Source: UKL13-2 sp031414695
GTDB lineage: Bacteria; Pseudomonadota; Gammaproteobacteria; Burkholderiales; Usitatibacteraceae
NCBI GenBank assembly: GCA_031414695.1
Contig: JANNWG010000057.1
Location: 1-64,000 of the forward strand
Direction of reading: 5' to 3'
Length of the DNA stretch: 64,000 nucleotides
Of this stretch, positions 55,913 to 64,000 are shown piece by piece (within the stretch, counting starts at the first letter, position 1; each line of letters starts with the position of its first letter). The notes under the pieces were generated by a model. The model was not told the origin of the DNA and ran no database searches. It saw nothing but the letters and a program-made list of their open reading frames with translations. A program made the position numbers and the translations under genes.

Positions 55913-57478
55913 TTACGCTCTACGCGCTATATCGGCAATTAGTTGCTGTGCAGCGAGCCGACCTGAAAGTGTTGCCATCGGCACGCCTGGGCCAGGGTGT
56001 ACGGAGCCACCTGCCAAATACAATCCGTCAATAATAGTTTTCGCGCCAAGTCGTGCAAAGCTTGCCATTGCGCCATGATTGGCGCGGCCATAAAGCGCGC
56101 CTCCCGTGGCGGGAAATAACGTATTAAATTTATCCGGCGTCGTTACGACGGCATCATCACTTTCTAGTTCAAAACCGCAATCGTGCATGAGCGTAAATGC
56201 ATTTTTTGTGATGGTCTCTAATGCTTGTGCGGAGAAAGTCGCTGTGTCGCCATCAGCTGGAGCATTAACTAAAACCAGAAAGCGTTCATGCGAGTTGGCA
56301 GCGAAATTTTCTGAAAATGGCCGATCTTGCGCGCAAACATAAACCGTCGGCTGATCACAAATGCGACGTTGTTTAAACACAGCATCAAATTCAGCTAAAT
56401 AGTTGGTCGAAAAAAATACATTGTGATGATGCGGCGTGTAGCCATTCGTTGACGCTTTATTTGCGGCAGGCGCACGAATATTCCATGTAATGGCGGAAAG
56501 TGACCGCGCTGTTACGCTTGTTGGCTTCGCAATTGGCGTCATGGCCTCCCCTAATAAACCCTTGGCGAGTGCCGATACATCGCCATTAAACACCACTGCA
56601 TCCGCCGCAAGCTCATCAACACTGCCATCGCTACGCGTAATGCGTACGCCCGTTACGCGACCATGCTTGGTGATGATTTCATTCGCATGGCAATTGTACT
56701 CATAGCGTGCGCCATGCTTTTCGCCAAGCGACTGCAACGCATCCGCAATACGCCGCATACCGCCTCTAACAGTCCATACGCCGTCTTGCTCAACGTGCGC
56801 GATGAGCATAAGCGTTGCGGGTGCTAACGCGGGGGAAGAGCCTACATAGGTGGCGTAGCGGCCAAATAATTGCTGCAATCTTGGGTCTGGAAAGTATCGT
56901 CCGAGTTCGTTCCACAGCGAGCGAAATGGCGCAATATTTAATAAATTACTAAGATTAGTAAAGCCAACACGCCTTACTAAATCAAGTGGGGAAGGGCGCG
57001 TGTTCGCGATATAGGTGCTCTTCAGTGTTTTATAAATCGCTTCGCTTCGTTTGCAAAATTGACGGTAACCCTGCGCATCTTCTACACTCGCAAATGCCGC
57101 AATCGCATCAGCGGATTCGTCAATATTGGCGAATAAATCTAGTTGATTATGTACGCCGGACGTTCCATTGATGCTGCGCCAAGCATGTCGTGCCAGCACA
57201 TTCGCCTGCTCTAGCGCTAAGTAGTCATTTAAGTTTGCACCAGCATCATCAAATAAAGATTCAAATACCCAGCGCATCGTAAATACGGTAGGCCCAGCAT
57301 CAATATTGACGCCGCCCACATTGACTTCGCGCATCTTGCCCCCAGGTGTAGCGGCGCGTTCAATTAACGTGACGGCTACACCCTGTCGCGCTAAATCAAG
57401 TGCTGCCGATAAGCCGCCCATGCCAGCACCAATAACGATGGCGCGCTTTGATGCAAGTGCTCTCGCATTAATACTCAT
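55913..57478 (-). CDS. crtD: Carotenoid desaturase, CrtD-like
   Basis: A 521-aa FAD-dependent phytoene-desaturase-family enzyme. The dinucleotide motif VIGAGMGGLSAALDLARQG is at residues 15-33, followed by GGKMREVNVGGVNIDAGPTVFTMRWVFESLF. The latter is characteristic of CrtD, the hydroxyneurosporene/1-hydroxycarotenoid 3,4-desaturase, rather than CrtI. The C-terminal flavin-binding block GLYLAGGSVHPGPGVPMATLSGRLAAQQL is intact. CrtD acts on acyclic hydroxycarotenoids. No other carotenoid genes (crtB, crtI, crtC, crtF) are in the window, so the substrate must come from elsewhere or be different. It overlaps the upstream membrane-protein gene by four bases (ATGA), implying translational coupling. 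Confidence 0.85.
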   Translation of the reverse strand: MSINARALASKRAIVIGAGMGGLSAALDLARQGVAVTLIERAATPGGKMREVNVGGVNIDAGPTVFTMRWVFESLFDDAGANLNDYLALEQANVLARHAWRSINGTSGVHNQLDLFANIDESADAIAAFASVEDAQGYRQFCKRSEAIYKTLKSTYIANTRPSPLDLVRRVGFTNLSNLLNIAPFRSLWNELGRYFPDPRLQQLFGRYATYVGSSPALAPATLMLIAHVEQDGVWTVRGGMRRIADALQSLGEKHGARYEYNCHANEIITKHGRVTGVRITRSDGSVDELAADAVVFNGDVSALAKGLLGEAMTPIAKPTSVTARSLSAITWNIRAPAANKASTNGYTPHHHNVFFSTNYLAEFDAVFKQRRICDQPTVYVCAQDRPFSENFAANSHERFLVLVNAPADGDTATFSAQALETITKNAFTLMHDCGFELESDDAVVTTPDKFNTLFPATGGALYGRANHGAMASFARLGAKTIIDGLYLAGGSVHPGPGVPMATLSGRLAAQQLIADIARRA

Positions 57479-58245
57479 GTGTCGTTAAGTTGGGCGCGTG
57501 TGCGCTGAAAAAGCGTGCCGCGCGCGACTTTGCGTTGAAAATAAATAATAAGAAATAAGCCGACCGAAAGTGGAATCGCCCAAAGAATGGGATGTAGGGC
57601 AAACGCGGGAAATGTACGCACTGCGCCAAAGGCAAAAAACGCGGTGTACACAGAAATGCCTGCGCCAACCAATGCCTTGATGTGCTCTTTGAGCCAATCA
57701 TTTGCGCCCACAGTGGGTTTGTAGATAAAAAATAAATTGGTTGCTACAGTTGCCCAGCCGATAAATGACATGCCCAACATTAATGGCTGATTAACTAAGT
57801 ATCCCTGCCAAGCGCAATTCGTCGCCGCAATAAACGTGGCGACTTGCAAAAATAAATTGCGCCATTCACGATTTTTTGCGTGTGCACGTTTATGCTTCAC
57901 ACACAGCCAGCCGTACCACGCAAGATTAATGGTTAAGATGGCAAGCCCCAGCATCATCCAGCCAAAAATAGCGCTGACCAAATTAGGGTCAGAAAACACC
58001 ACATGATTTCTTAGCTGCGGATGTGTGGCAATTGGGTCAATTAGCGTACAAATGCTGATGCCAATCGCCGCCGTTCCAGTAATGAGCATCGTCCAGGTAA
58101 AAACGCGCCCCGCACGTCGATGAATGAGGCTGCCTTTTTTAGTGATTACGGGCACCCAAAATGCAATCAAACCAGTAGCGCCAGTGATGATATGTAGGGT
58201 GATAAAGGCGTGAAACACATCAAAAATTGTAATGCTAGTAAACAT
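57475..58245 (-). CDS. Polytopic membrane protein, DUF2306-like
   Basis: A 256-aa protein with about seven hydrophobic segments. The first contains HAFITLHIITGATGLIAFWVPVITKKGSLIHRRAGRVF, a pattern (early His, then KG..HR..GR) typical of the DUF2306-type membrane family. The histidines could bind heme or metal, but the family has no assigned function. Its stop overlaps the crtD-like start by four bases, so the two proteins are made together and may act on the same membrane-embedded substrate. It is transcribed divergently from the P450/ATP-grasp pair, across a 120-bp gap. Confidence 0.7.
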   Translation of the reverse strand: MFTSITIFDVFHAFITLHIITGATGLIAFWVPVITKKGSLIHRRAGRVFTWTMLITGTAAIGISICTLIDPIATHPQLRNHVVFSDPNLVSAIFGWMMLGLAILTINLAWYGWLCVKHKRAHAKNREWRNLFLQVATFIAATNCAWQGYLVNQPLMLGMSFIGWATVATNLFFIYKPTVGANDWLKEHIKALVGAGISVYTAFFAFGAVRTFPAFALHPILWAIPLSVGLFLIIYFQRKVARGTLFQRTRAQLNDT

Positions 58246-58266
58246 TTTTTTCGCTAAATTTTAATC

Positions 58267-58279
58267 ATGGATGTTCCAT
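58267..58279. promoter_or_regulatory. Dyad in divergent P450/crtD intergenic region
   Basis: ATGGA-TGT-TCCAT is a perfect 5+5 palindrome in the 120-bp gap between the divergent units. It is short and could arise by chance; if real it would be a site controlling both directions. Confidence 0.25.
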
Positions 58280-58365
58280 CGTATGATACGCAAAAGTAAT
58301 GTGAAGTAGTATGGCGACAGATTGAACTAGACTCAGTTATGCTGCCTAAATAATAACTAATCCCG

Positions 58366-59754
58366 ATGACGATAGCACCTACGTATATACCGCCTAGACC
58401 AGTCGCGCTACCGCCGGTGATCTCATTACTTCGCGTGATGCTGCAAGGTGATGGTGATCTGCTTAGTTTGTTACCTGCGGACGCATACAAAATGCCAGTT
58501 GGGCATCTTGGTTATTCGCGGCGGCAGATATTGATTGTCAATGATCCGCAGTTATATCGGCATATTCTCACCGACCCGCTCGATATTTATCCTAAAAATG
58601 ATCTGATGGTGGGAGCACTAGCGCCACTGGTTGGCGATTCTATTTTTGTTTCAAGCGGCGAAAAATGGCAAAAACAGCGTCGTATGATTGACCCTGCGTT
58701 TTCGCATATGCGTTTAGGTCAGGCCTTTTCGTCAATGGTTGCTGCCGTTGATGAGTATGAGCAGAAGCTAGATACAGCAACACAATCAGGCGAGATTTTT
58801 TCGCTCGACTTAGCGATGAGCCACTTAACTGCCGATATTATTTGCCGCACCGTTTTTTCAACCAGCATTAATTCTGAAACATCGCGTGAAGTGTTTGATG
58901 CGTTTACGATTTTTGAACGTAGCGTGGCGCAGGTGGAATTAAAACGGCTCATCATTGACCCTGCGTGGAGCGAAATTCCACAAAAGCCAGATGTGGAGGA
59001 AGCCTGCCATCGCATACGCGCGCGTTTAGGCGAGCTACTCGACACGCACATGACTGGTGAGCTCGCACAATGGAACGATATTGCCGCTGAAATCATTAAG
59101 GCAGAAGATGCTGAAACAGGTGAAAAATTTAGCCGAAAAGAGTTAATTGATCAACTCGGCGTGATGTTTCTTGCTGGACATGAAACGACAGCGAGCGTGC
59201 TGACCTGGGCATTTTTTATCCTTGCCTCGCAGCCTCAAGTCGTTAAGCGGATGCGCGAAGAAATTAATACGGTAGTTGGCGCAGATAACAACGACATCGC
59301 GTTTGAGCACGTTCGTCAGCTTACTTTTACGCGCAATGTTTTTCGTGAAACACTGCGCCTATATCCGCCAATTACATTTATCCCACGCGTGGCAGCGGAA
59401 GCGACTACCATTGGTAAATACAAGGTCAAAAAAGGCGCAATGATTATGATTTCGCCTTGGACCATTCATCGCAACGACAGCAGTTGGAAATATCCACATC
59501 ATTTTGATCCGGATCGATTTAGCGTTGAGCGTGAACATGAGCTTGTGCCTGGCGCCTATTTGCCGTTTGGACTTGGCCCACGCGTATGTGTGGGTGCAGC
59601 GTTCGCCACTACGGAGGCAACACTTATTTTGGCGAGGCTAATTCGTCGTTTTGATTTTGTCGCACTTGATGCCGATAAGGTGCGCCCAGTTGCCAGACTC
59701 ACCACGCGGCCAAAGCAGCAGATTATGTGTCGTGTTGTAAAACGCAAATCCTAA
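58366..59754 (+). CDS. Cytochrome P450
   Basis: A 462-aa soluble P450 monooxygenase. The oxygen-activation I-helix AGHETT is at residues 270-275, the K-helix ETLR at 328-331 (with RLYPP after it), and the heme loop FGLGPRVCVG at 401-410 with thiolate ligand C408. The C-helix WQKQRRMIDPAF is normal. There is no membrane anchor and no fused reductase; redox partners are not nearby. The motif style (AGHETTAS, HFDPDRF) is like CYP4/CYP102-type enzymes that hydroxylate lipids or carotenoids. It shares a divergent promoter region with the CrtD-like gene, so carotenoid hydroxylation is possible but unproved. Its stop codon overlaps the next ATG (TAATG). Confidence 0.93.
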   Translation: MTIAPTYIPPRPVALPPVISLLRVMLQGDGDLLSLLPADAYKMPVGHLGYSRRQILIVNDPQLYRHILTDPLDIYPKNDLMVGALAPLVGDSIFVSSGEKWQKQRRMIDPAFSHMRLGQAFSSMVAAVDEYEQKLDTATQSGEIFSLDLAMSHLTADIICRTVFSTSINSETSREVFDAFTIFERSVAQVELKRLIIDPAWSEIPQKPDVEEACHRIRARLGELLDTHMTGELAQWNDIAAEIIKAEDAETGEKFSRKELIDQLGVMFLAGHETTASVLTWAFFILASQPQVVKRMREEINTVVGADNNDIAFEHVRQLTFTRNVFRETLRLYPPITFIPRVAAEATTIGKYKVKKGAMIMISPWTIHRNDSSWKYPHHFDPDRFSVEREHELVPGAYLPFGLGPRVCVGAAFATTEATLILARLIRRFDFVALDADKVRPVARLTTRPKQQIMCRVVKRKS

Positions 59755-60992
59755 TGAAAGCGCAAACATTGTTGAAAGCGCAAAACTTATTGCAGCCTTG
59801 CGTTTTAATCACGCTCGGTAGACTGCCAAAAGCGCTAGATTTAGCGCGTAGTTTCAAGCGTATTGGCTATCGGGTTATTGTCGCCGAGCCGTTTCGCTGG
59901 CATTTAGCGGGCGCCTCTAATGTCGTCAGTAAATGCTACCAAGTTACCGCGCCTGCTACCAATCGGGAACATTACTTAGATGAGCTATGTGAGATTGTGG
60001 TTAACGAAAATGTGACCATTGTTGTGCCCATTTCTGAAGAGATCATGCATGTTTCTTTTTTGCGTGAGCGACTGGCAGCGTTACAGGGTCGTGATGTGAT
60101 GCTCTACGCAATGCCTTCCGCAACCTTATTGCGGCTACACCATAAGTTTCAGTTCATTGATGTTTGCCGTGAAGTTGGCGTGGCCGCGCCGCAAACCGTG
60201 CGGCTTGCCGATACGGAAGCCGCAGGCGAAATGGCGAATCAATTTGACACCATTATCAAGCCGATATTTTCTTGCTCTGGCCGTGGCGTTGTTTTTTGCA
60301 AGCGTGGTGAACCGCTGCCAGCTGAGGATAAAAATTCCCCTGCAATTTTGCAGCGGTGGGTACATGGCAATGTATTGAGCACGTTTTCCATCGCGCACGA
60401 AGGGCGCGTGCAGACAACGGTAATTTATCGTGGTGTGTTGATGTCGGGCACAGTGGCCGTTGCCTTTGCGCGCGTTACCGAACAAGACCCTCAACACAAG
60501 GCGGTGCTGGCGTGGGCTGAAAAATTCATTCACGCCACAGCGTTCAGCGGTTTTATTTCGTTTGATTTGGTGGTTGATAGCGCAGGCAAGGCCTATGGAA
60601 TTGAGTGTAATCCTCGTGCGACTAGTGGCCTACATTTTATCGATACACGCGACTTGGCGAATGCAGTAGTCAACCCAGAAGCGGCATTCATGTCAGCGTC
60701 AGCGATTCGATTTCGCCCTGATCAACCATTGCAGCAGTTCTACCCCGCATTAACAGAAGTACAAAAATCCATGTTCAGTACAAATTTTCGCGCAAATTTG
60801 TCTACACTGTGGCGCGCCAAAGATGTCACATGGTCATGGCGCGATCCGCTACCGTTTATCACCATGCCGATAACAGCGTCGCAAATTATTTGGCTTTCAA
60901 TAAAGAACAAAACTACGTTTGGTGAAGTTGCCACACTTGATGTTGGCTGGTATGACGCAACGGATGAGACGGCAAATACATCTAGCTTGTAG
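59754..60992 (+). CDS. ATP-grasp domain enzyme
   Basis: A 412-aa protein with an ATP-grasp fold. The N-terminal part (PCVLITLGRLPKALDLARSFKRIGYRVIVAEP) is the pre-ATP-grasp Rossmann-like domain. The lid contains IIKPIFSCSGRGVVFC, and the metal-binding end is YGIECNPRATSGLHFID. Enzymes of this type join a carboxylate, via acyl-phosphate, to an amine or thiol. The substrate is unknown. The start at 59754 overlaps the P450 stop by one base, so translation is coupled; the longer frame from 59727 would run inside the P450. The pairing suggests the two enzymes act in one pathway, for example oxidation then amide or ester formation on a small molecule or lipid. That is inference. Confidence 0.85.
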   Translation: MKAQTLLKAQNLLQPCVLITLGRLPKALDLARSFKRIGYRVIVAEPFRWHLAGASNVVSKCYQVTAPATNREHYLDELCEIVVNENVTIVVPISEEIMHVSFLRERLAALQGRDVMLYAMPSATLLRLHHKFQFIDVCREVGVAAPQTVRLADTEAAGEMANQFDTIIKPIFSCSGRGVVFCKRGEPLPAEDKNSPAILQRWVHGNVLSTFSIAHEGRVQTTVIYRGVLMSGTVAVAFARVTEQDPQHKAVLAWAEKFIHATAFSGFISFDLVVDSAGKAYGIECNPRATSGLHFIDTRDLANAVVNPEAAFMSASAIRFRPDQPLQQFYPALTEVQKSMFSTNFRANLSTLWRAKDVTWSWRDPLPFITMPITASQIIWLSIKNKTTFGEVATLDVGWYDATDETANTSSL

Positions 60993-61013
60993 TTGCACCT
61001 GCGCGAGATTAGT

Positions 61014-61081
61014 GAACCGCCTCTTTCTGTGGGCGTCTTCGGCTATTTATGCTTCAAAACAGCCGTCAGTATTAGAGTCTT
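61014..61081. repeat. Possible degraded 66-bp repeat copy
   Basis: In the 103-base gap between the convergent ATP-grasp and nei genes, TATTTATGCTTCAAAACAG and the following CCGTCAGTATTAGAGTC align loosely with the interior and right arm of copy 2. The left arm is hardly recognisable. Treat it as tentative. Confidence 0.3.
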
Positions 61082-61095
61082 AGTTTTGTTTGAAT

Positions 61096-61923
61096 TTATT
61101 GCCGCTGACATTGTGGACAGAAATATACGCCACGGCTACCAATATCTACGCGCACAATCGTTGTGCGACAAACATGGCACGACTCACCAGCGCGGTCAAA
61201 CACCCAGTGCCGATAGCGGCCAAATTTCCAGCCTAGTTTTTTAAGTTTGGCGGCGAGTTCGAGGCTATTGGTAATACCTGCGCTCTGGTAGGATTGGCGT
61301 GTCAAGGAGAGTGTTGCATCTGCCAACGCACGGCATTGCGTATGGCTTAAATCGCCGATTCGTGCGTTGATAGGAAGCCTTGCCACAAATAGAATTTCAC
61401 TTCGCAAATAATTGCCAAGGCCTGCAAAAAAAGCTTGATCCAGCAGCAGCGTGGCAAGCAATTTTTGTCGAAACGTTGGTGCATTGATTTGATTAATAAC
61501 CTCTGCAATCGATGTCGCCTTATCCAGCAGTTCAACACCTAATTTTGCGATGTAGGGATGGGAATTAATGTTGGCTGTTTGCCAAACAGAAATATCAGAG
61601 GCGCTATACAAGACAGCAGCATGATCGTCGGTATGAATAACGAAACGAATTTGTTTGCTCGCGTGTACACGCTGTAGCTGATGGCGCGCATAGAGCTGCC
61701 ATTCGCCGTAAAGTTGATTGTGGCTATAAATCGTTTCGCCGTTGGAGAAGGCCGTGAGCATTGCCTTGCCTCGCGGTGTAATTGAGGTAACGGTTTGTCC
61801 CGTTAATCGCTTGGCGGCGCTGGCTAAATTGGCGAATGCAAATTCAACGAGTCTTGCTGGTTTACCTGCAATTGTGGAAGCTAGTGAGTCAGCGGCACGT
61901 TTGATTTCTGGGCCTTCGGGCAT
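61096..61923 (-). CDS. nei: Endonuclease VIII (Nei) DNA glycosylase
   Basis: A 275-aa base-excision-repair glycosylase/AP lyase that removes oxidised pyrimidines. The start PEGPEIKRAADSLAS gives the catalytic N-terminal proline and Glu. ITPRGKAMLTAFSNGETIYSHNQLYGEW is characteristic of Nei rather than Fpg (MutM). The helix-two-turn-helix region includes QAFFAGLGNYLRSEIL, and the zinc finger CHVC...CPQC closes the protein. The start is set at 61923 because family members begin MPEGP; the frame extends 21 codons further but overlaps the EAL gene. It begins 11 bases after the EAL gene's stop on the same strand. Confidence 0.93.
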   Translation of the reverse strand: MPEGPEIKRAADSLASTIAGKPARLVEFAFANLASAAKRLTGQTVTSITPRGKAMLTAFSNGETIYSHNQLYGEWQLYARHQLQRVHASKQIRFVIHTDDHAAVLYSASDISVWQTANINSHPYIAKLGVELLDKATSIAEVINQINAPTFRQKLLATLLLDQAFFAGLGNYLRSEILFVARLPINARIGDLSHTQCRALADATLSLTRQSYQSAGITNSLELAAKLKKLGWKFGRYRHWVFDRAGESCHVCRTTIVRVDIGSRGVYFCPQCQRQ

Positions 61924-61933
61924 AAACGAAAAC

Positions 61934-63265
61934 TTATCCTCTTGCTTCAAACCAAGTTGCAAACTCCTTGGCGGGTATGGCGGCACTATTCACATAGCCT
62001 TGCACCAAATCGCATTGCATTTGTTTCAATTCTTTGACGGTATTATTGTCTTCAACGCCTTCCGCGACGACCTTTAGATTAAAGCTATGTGCTAGTGCTA
62101 TGACAGAACGAACAATTTTTTTATCTGCTTCGGATTGGCACATGTTTTGTATAAACATTTTGTCAATCTTGAGTTCATTTAGCGGAAAATTTTTGACATA
62201 GGAGAGCGATGAATAACCTGTACCAAAATCATCAAGCGCAATTTTTACGCCAAGCGCTTTGATACGATTTAGCACCGCAATGGATTTTTCGGCATCACCA
62301 ATGGTCGCACTCTCGGTAATTTCAAACGTGATGCGGCTAGGATCAGCGCCCCATGTGCCAATTGCCTGCTTGATAGCGTCGGGCAAATCGCTATCGCTCA
62401 AATTTACGGTAGAAAGATTGACGCTAATATCAATTGCAATGTCGCGTTTGAGCCAATCGGCTTGCTGACGTAAGGCGCTATTGAGCACCCAAATCGTTAG
62501 TGAACCAATCGCGCCACTTGCCTCGGCGATGCGAATAACGGTTGATGGTGAAACGGCACCATATTCAGGTGCATTCCAACGTAGCAGTGCTTCGGCGGCG
62601 ACACATTTGCCTGTTTTTAATTCAACTTGCGGCTGAAAATGCAGGGTCAGCTGATTGGTGCGTATTGCTTCTCGTAATGGCGCCTCTAACCCTAAATAAA
62701 TATCAGAGTCACGCCGATCCTCTCGTTGAAATACATGCTGCGAAACATCGCGAAGGGCAGCCACCCCGACTGCAATATCGGCGTGGACAATGAGTTCCTC
62801 TGGTAGCTCTGCATGATCAGGGAATGTGGCAATGCCCACCACTGGGCGCACCGTCATCATTTCACCCTCAACAGAAAAACCTTCTTCAAGCGTGGTTTGA
62901 ATCTTGCCTGCGGCCAACCAAGCCTGTGCGGTGCTTTTAAGATTTGGTAACAAAATAATAATTTTGTCATCTGTAACCGCCGCGAGGCGATCAACTTTTC
63001 TTAAGGCGCTCGGTAAGCGCCTTATTGCATGTCGCATCACCTCAGAGGTCGGCATGCCGACGATGGCTTCGAGTTTGTCGGGGCGCACCAATTGCACCAT
63101 GAGTAACCCTACAAATCGTTGTGAAAAACGCGCGAATTCGATGGCATTGCCAATCGCCGTAATTAAATCGCGGCGCGACAAATATTGGGTTTCTTGCGCG
63201 CCGCTTTCTGCCGTTATTTCAGCCCGGAACGATGTGGTGGTAGAAAATTTAACGCTATTTGTCAT
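61934..63265 (-). CDS. Degenerate GGDEF plus EAL domain protein
   Basis: A 443-aa cytoplasmic cyclic-di-GMP protein. Residues about 30-175 are a GGDEF-like domain in which the signature is lost (RLAAVTDDKIIILLP), so it cannot make c-di-GMP and may be regulatory. Residues about 190-440 are an EAL domain with the catalytic set in place: EALLRW (225-230), the Asn of SVN (283), EITES (315-319), DDFGTGYSS (345-353), KIDK (366-369), AEGVE (401-405) and QGY (422-424). An active c-di-GMP phosphodiesterase is therefore likely. No membrane or sensor domain is seen. The gene lies five bases after the HD-GYP gene, suggesting an operon of HD-GYP, EAL and nei. Confidence 0.92.
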   Translation of the reverse strand: MTNSVKFSTTTSFRAEITAESGAQETQYLSRRDLITAIGNAIEFARFSQRFVGLLMVQLVRPDKLEAIVGMPTSEVMRHAIRRLPSALRKVDRLAAVTDDKIIILLPNLKSTAQAWLAAGKIQTTLEEGFSVEGEMMTVRPVVGIATFPDHAELPEELIVHADIAVGVAALRDVSQHVFQREDRRDSDIYLGLEAPLREAIRTNQLTLHFQPQVELKTGKCVAAEALLRWNAPEYGAVSPSTVIRIAEASGAIGSLTIWVLNSALRQQADWLKRDIAIDISVNLSTVNLSDSDLPDAIKQAIGTWGADPSRITFEITESATIGDAEKSIAVLNRIKALGVKIALDDFGTGYSSLSYVKNFPLNELKIDKMFIQNMCQSEADKKIVRSVIALAHSFNLKVVAEGVEDNNTVKELKQMQCDLVQGYVNSAAIPAKEFATWFEARG

Positions 63266-63270
63266 AGCAA

Positions 63271-64000
63271 TTAATTGAGGTAATACTCGTTCGGGTCAAT
63301 CCCGTATGCATTACTCGGGAGTCCGCGCCGTATGTAAATTGGGCTATCGGATACATCATAAATTAAATCTTTTATGGTTGGGTGTTTGCGCGGCGCTTTG
63401 TCTTCTTCCGTCACGACAAGCACTTTAGGCCGTAGTCGCTTTTGTTTGTTGTGTGTGACCACTACGGCAACTTCACCTGTCGATAATTCAACCAAACTGC
63501 CAACTGGAAACACACCAATTGATTGAATAAAATGTTCTACCATGTCGGCTTGAAACTGCGTGCCGCTCCAGTTAGACAGCATTTGCAAGGCATCATGCGG
63601 CGATACCGCTGCGGCATAGGGGCGTTTGTGGGTGATGGCAGCAAACGTATCAGCAATGGCGGACATTTTGCCAAAAATACTAATTTTGGCACCTTGCAAT
63701 TGAAACGGGTAGCCAGAGCCATCCATTCGTTCATGATGCTGTGCCACACCCTCTACTACATCCGGATTGACGTTGGCTGTACTATTTAAAATATCGACAC
63801 TGTGCGTTACATGCAGCTTGATTTCGTTGAATTCGTCTGGCGTTAAGCGAGTATTTTTTTCCAGTAGCTCACGCGGCACACGAATTTTGCCGATATCTAG
63901 TAACAGACCAATCACGCCAAGGTTAGCTAGCTGATCACGCGGAAAACCCAAATGCCGTCCAAAGGCAACTAAATTAATTGCGACGCTGAGTCCGTGGCCA
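63271..64000 (-). CDS. HD-GYP protein, 3' part, with altered HD dyad
   Basis: The frame is open at the window's right edge, so only the last 242 residues are seen; a TTG at 63951 is not the real start because the family pattern continues upstream (LSVAINLVAFGRHLGFPRDQ). The HD-GYP signature HHERMDGSGYP is intact, but the upstream HD dyad, normally LLHDIGK, reads LLLDIGK. The codon is CTA (Leu) in place of His. HD-GYP domains normally hydrolyse c-di-GMP with a di- or tri-iron centre that uses this His, so activity may be reduced or lost. The C-terminal tail (about 90 residues after DALQML) includes VGSLVELSTGEVAVVV, usual for the family. Partial gene. Confidence 0.88.
   Translation of the reverse strand, partial: GHGLSVAINLVAFGRHLGFPRDQLANLGVIGLLLDIGKIRVPRELLEKNTRLTPDEFNEIKLHVTHSVDILNSTANVNPDVVEGVAQHHERMDGSGYPFQLQGAKISIFGKMSAIADTFAAITHKRPYAAAVSPHDALQMLSNWSGTQFQADMVEHFIQSIGVFPVGSLVELSTGEVAVVVTHNKQKRLRPKVLVVTEEDKAPRKHPTIKDLIYDVSDSPIYIRRGLPSNAYGIDPNEYYLN

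Overview
The window reads as a Gram-negative, betaproteobacterial chromosome segment of moderate G+C (high 40s percent by eye). The malate dehydrogenase is of the betaproteobacterial type, and RND efflux, a TonB-dependent receptor, cytochrome c', cytochrome b561, EAL/HD-GYP signalling proteins and three tRNA genes are present. I see no phage structural genes, transposase or CRISPR array. Genus cannot be fixed from sequence alone.

Layout. 1-3.4 kb: an uncharacterised lipoprotein, a small exported protein, and a Phd/RelE-type toxin-antitoxin pair. 3.4-6.1 kb: two AAA/DUF4143 ATPase genes, one frameshifted and one intact, flanked by two copies of a ~66-bp palindromic repeat. 6.1-10.4 kb: an RND efflux pump (inner-membrane permease plus periplasmic adaptor). 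10.6-14.0 kb: housekeeping odds and ends (DUF465, an HD hydrolase, tRNA-Arg, a membrane-anchored peroxiredoxin, an NnrU-like protein, tRNA-Ser). 14.3-48.7 kb: a 34-kb block of four same-strand genes for exported proteins built of DUF11-like Ig-type domains: a small one-domain protein, a 1016-aa protein, a ~2965-aa protein ending in an outer-membrane-barrel-like region plus a charged tail, and a ~7168-aa protein of about fifty repeated domains. 48.9-50.9 kb: mdh, a CIA30-like exported protein and tRNA-Ser. 51.0-55.1 kb: a PQQ locus (PqqU-like receptor, PQQ-dependent sugar dehydrogenase, cytochrome b561). 55.1-61.0 kb: cytochrome c', a 56-aa membrane protein, a CrtD-like carotenoid desaturase coupled to a DUF2306-like membrane protein, and divergently a cytochrome P450 coupled to an ATP-grasp enzyme. 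61.1-64.0 kb: endonuclease VIII, a GGDEF(degenerate)-EAL protein and the 3' part of an HD-GYP protein whose HD dyad has become LD.

The strongest candidate for an undescribed system is the DUF11 block. I infer (not shown) that the barrel-bearing protein sits in the outer membrane while the repeat giant forms a disulfide-stabilised surface fibre. The giant has its own export signal but no recognisable anchor. A second original observation is a family of ~66-bp palindromic intergenic repeats (four good copies, one or two degraded), two of which bracket the DUF4143 gene pair.

Functional links that rest on known families: the PqqU-like receptor would supply the cofactor for the sugar dehydrogenase beside it, with cytochrome b561 as a plausible electron partner. 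The CrtD-like desaturase and the P450 share a divergent promoter region and may modify the same lipid or carotenoid.
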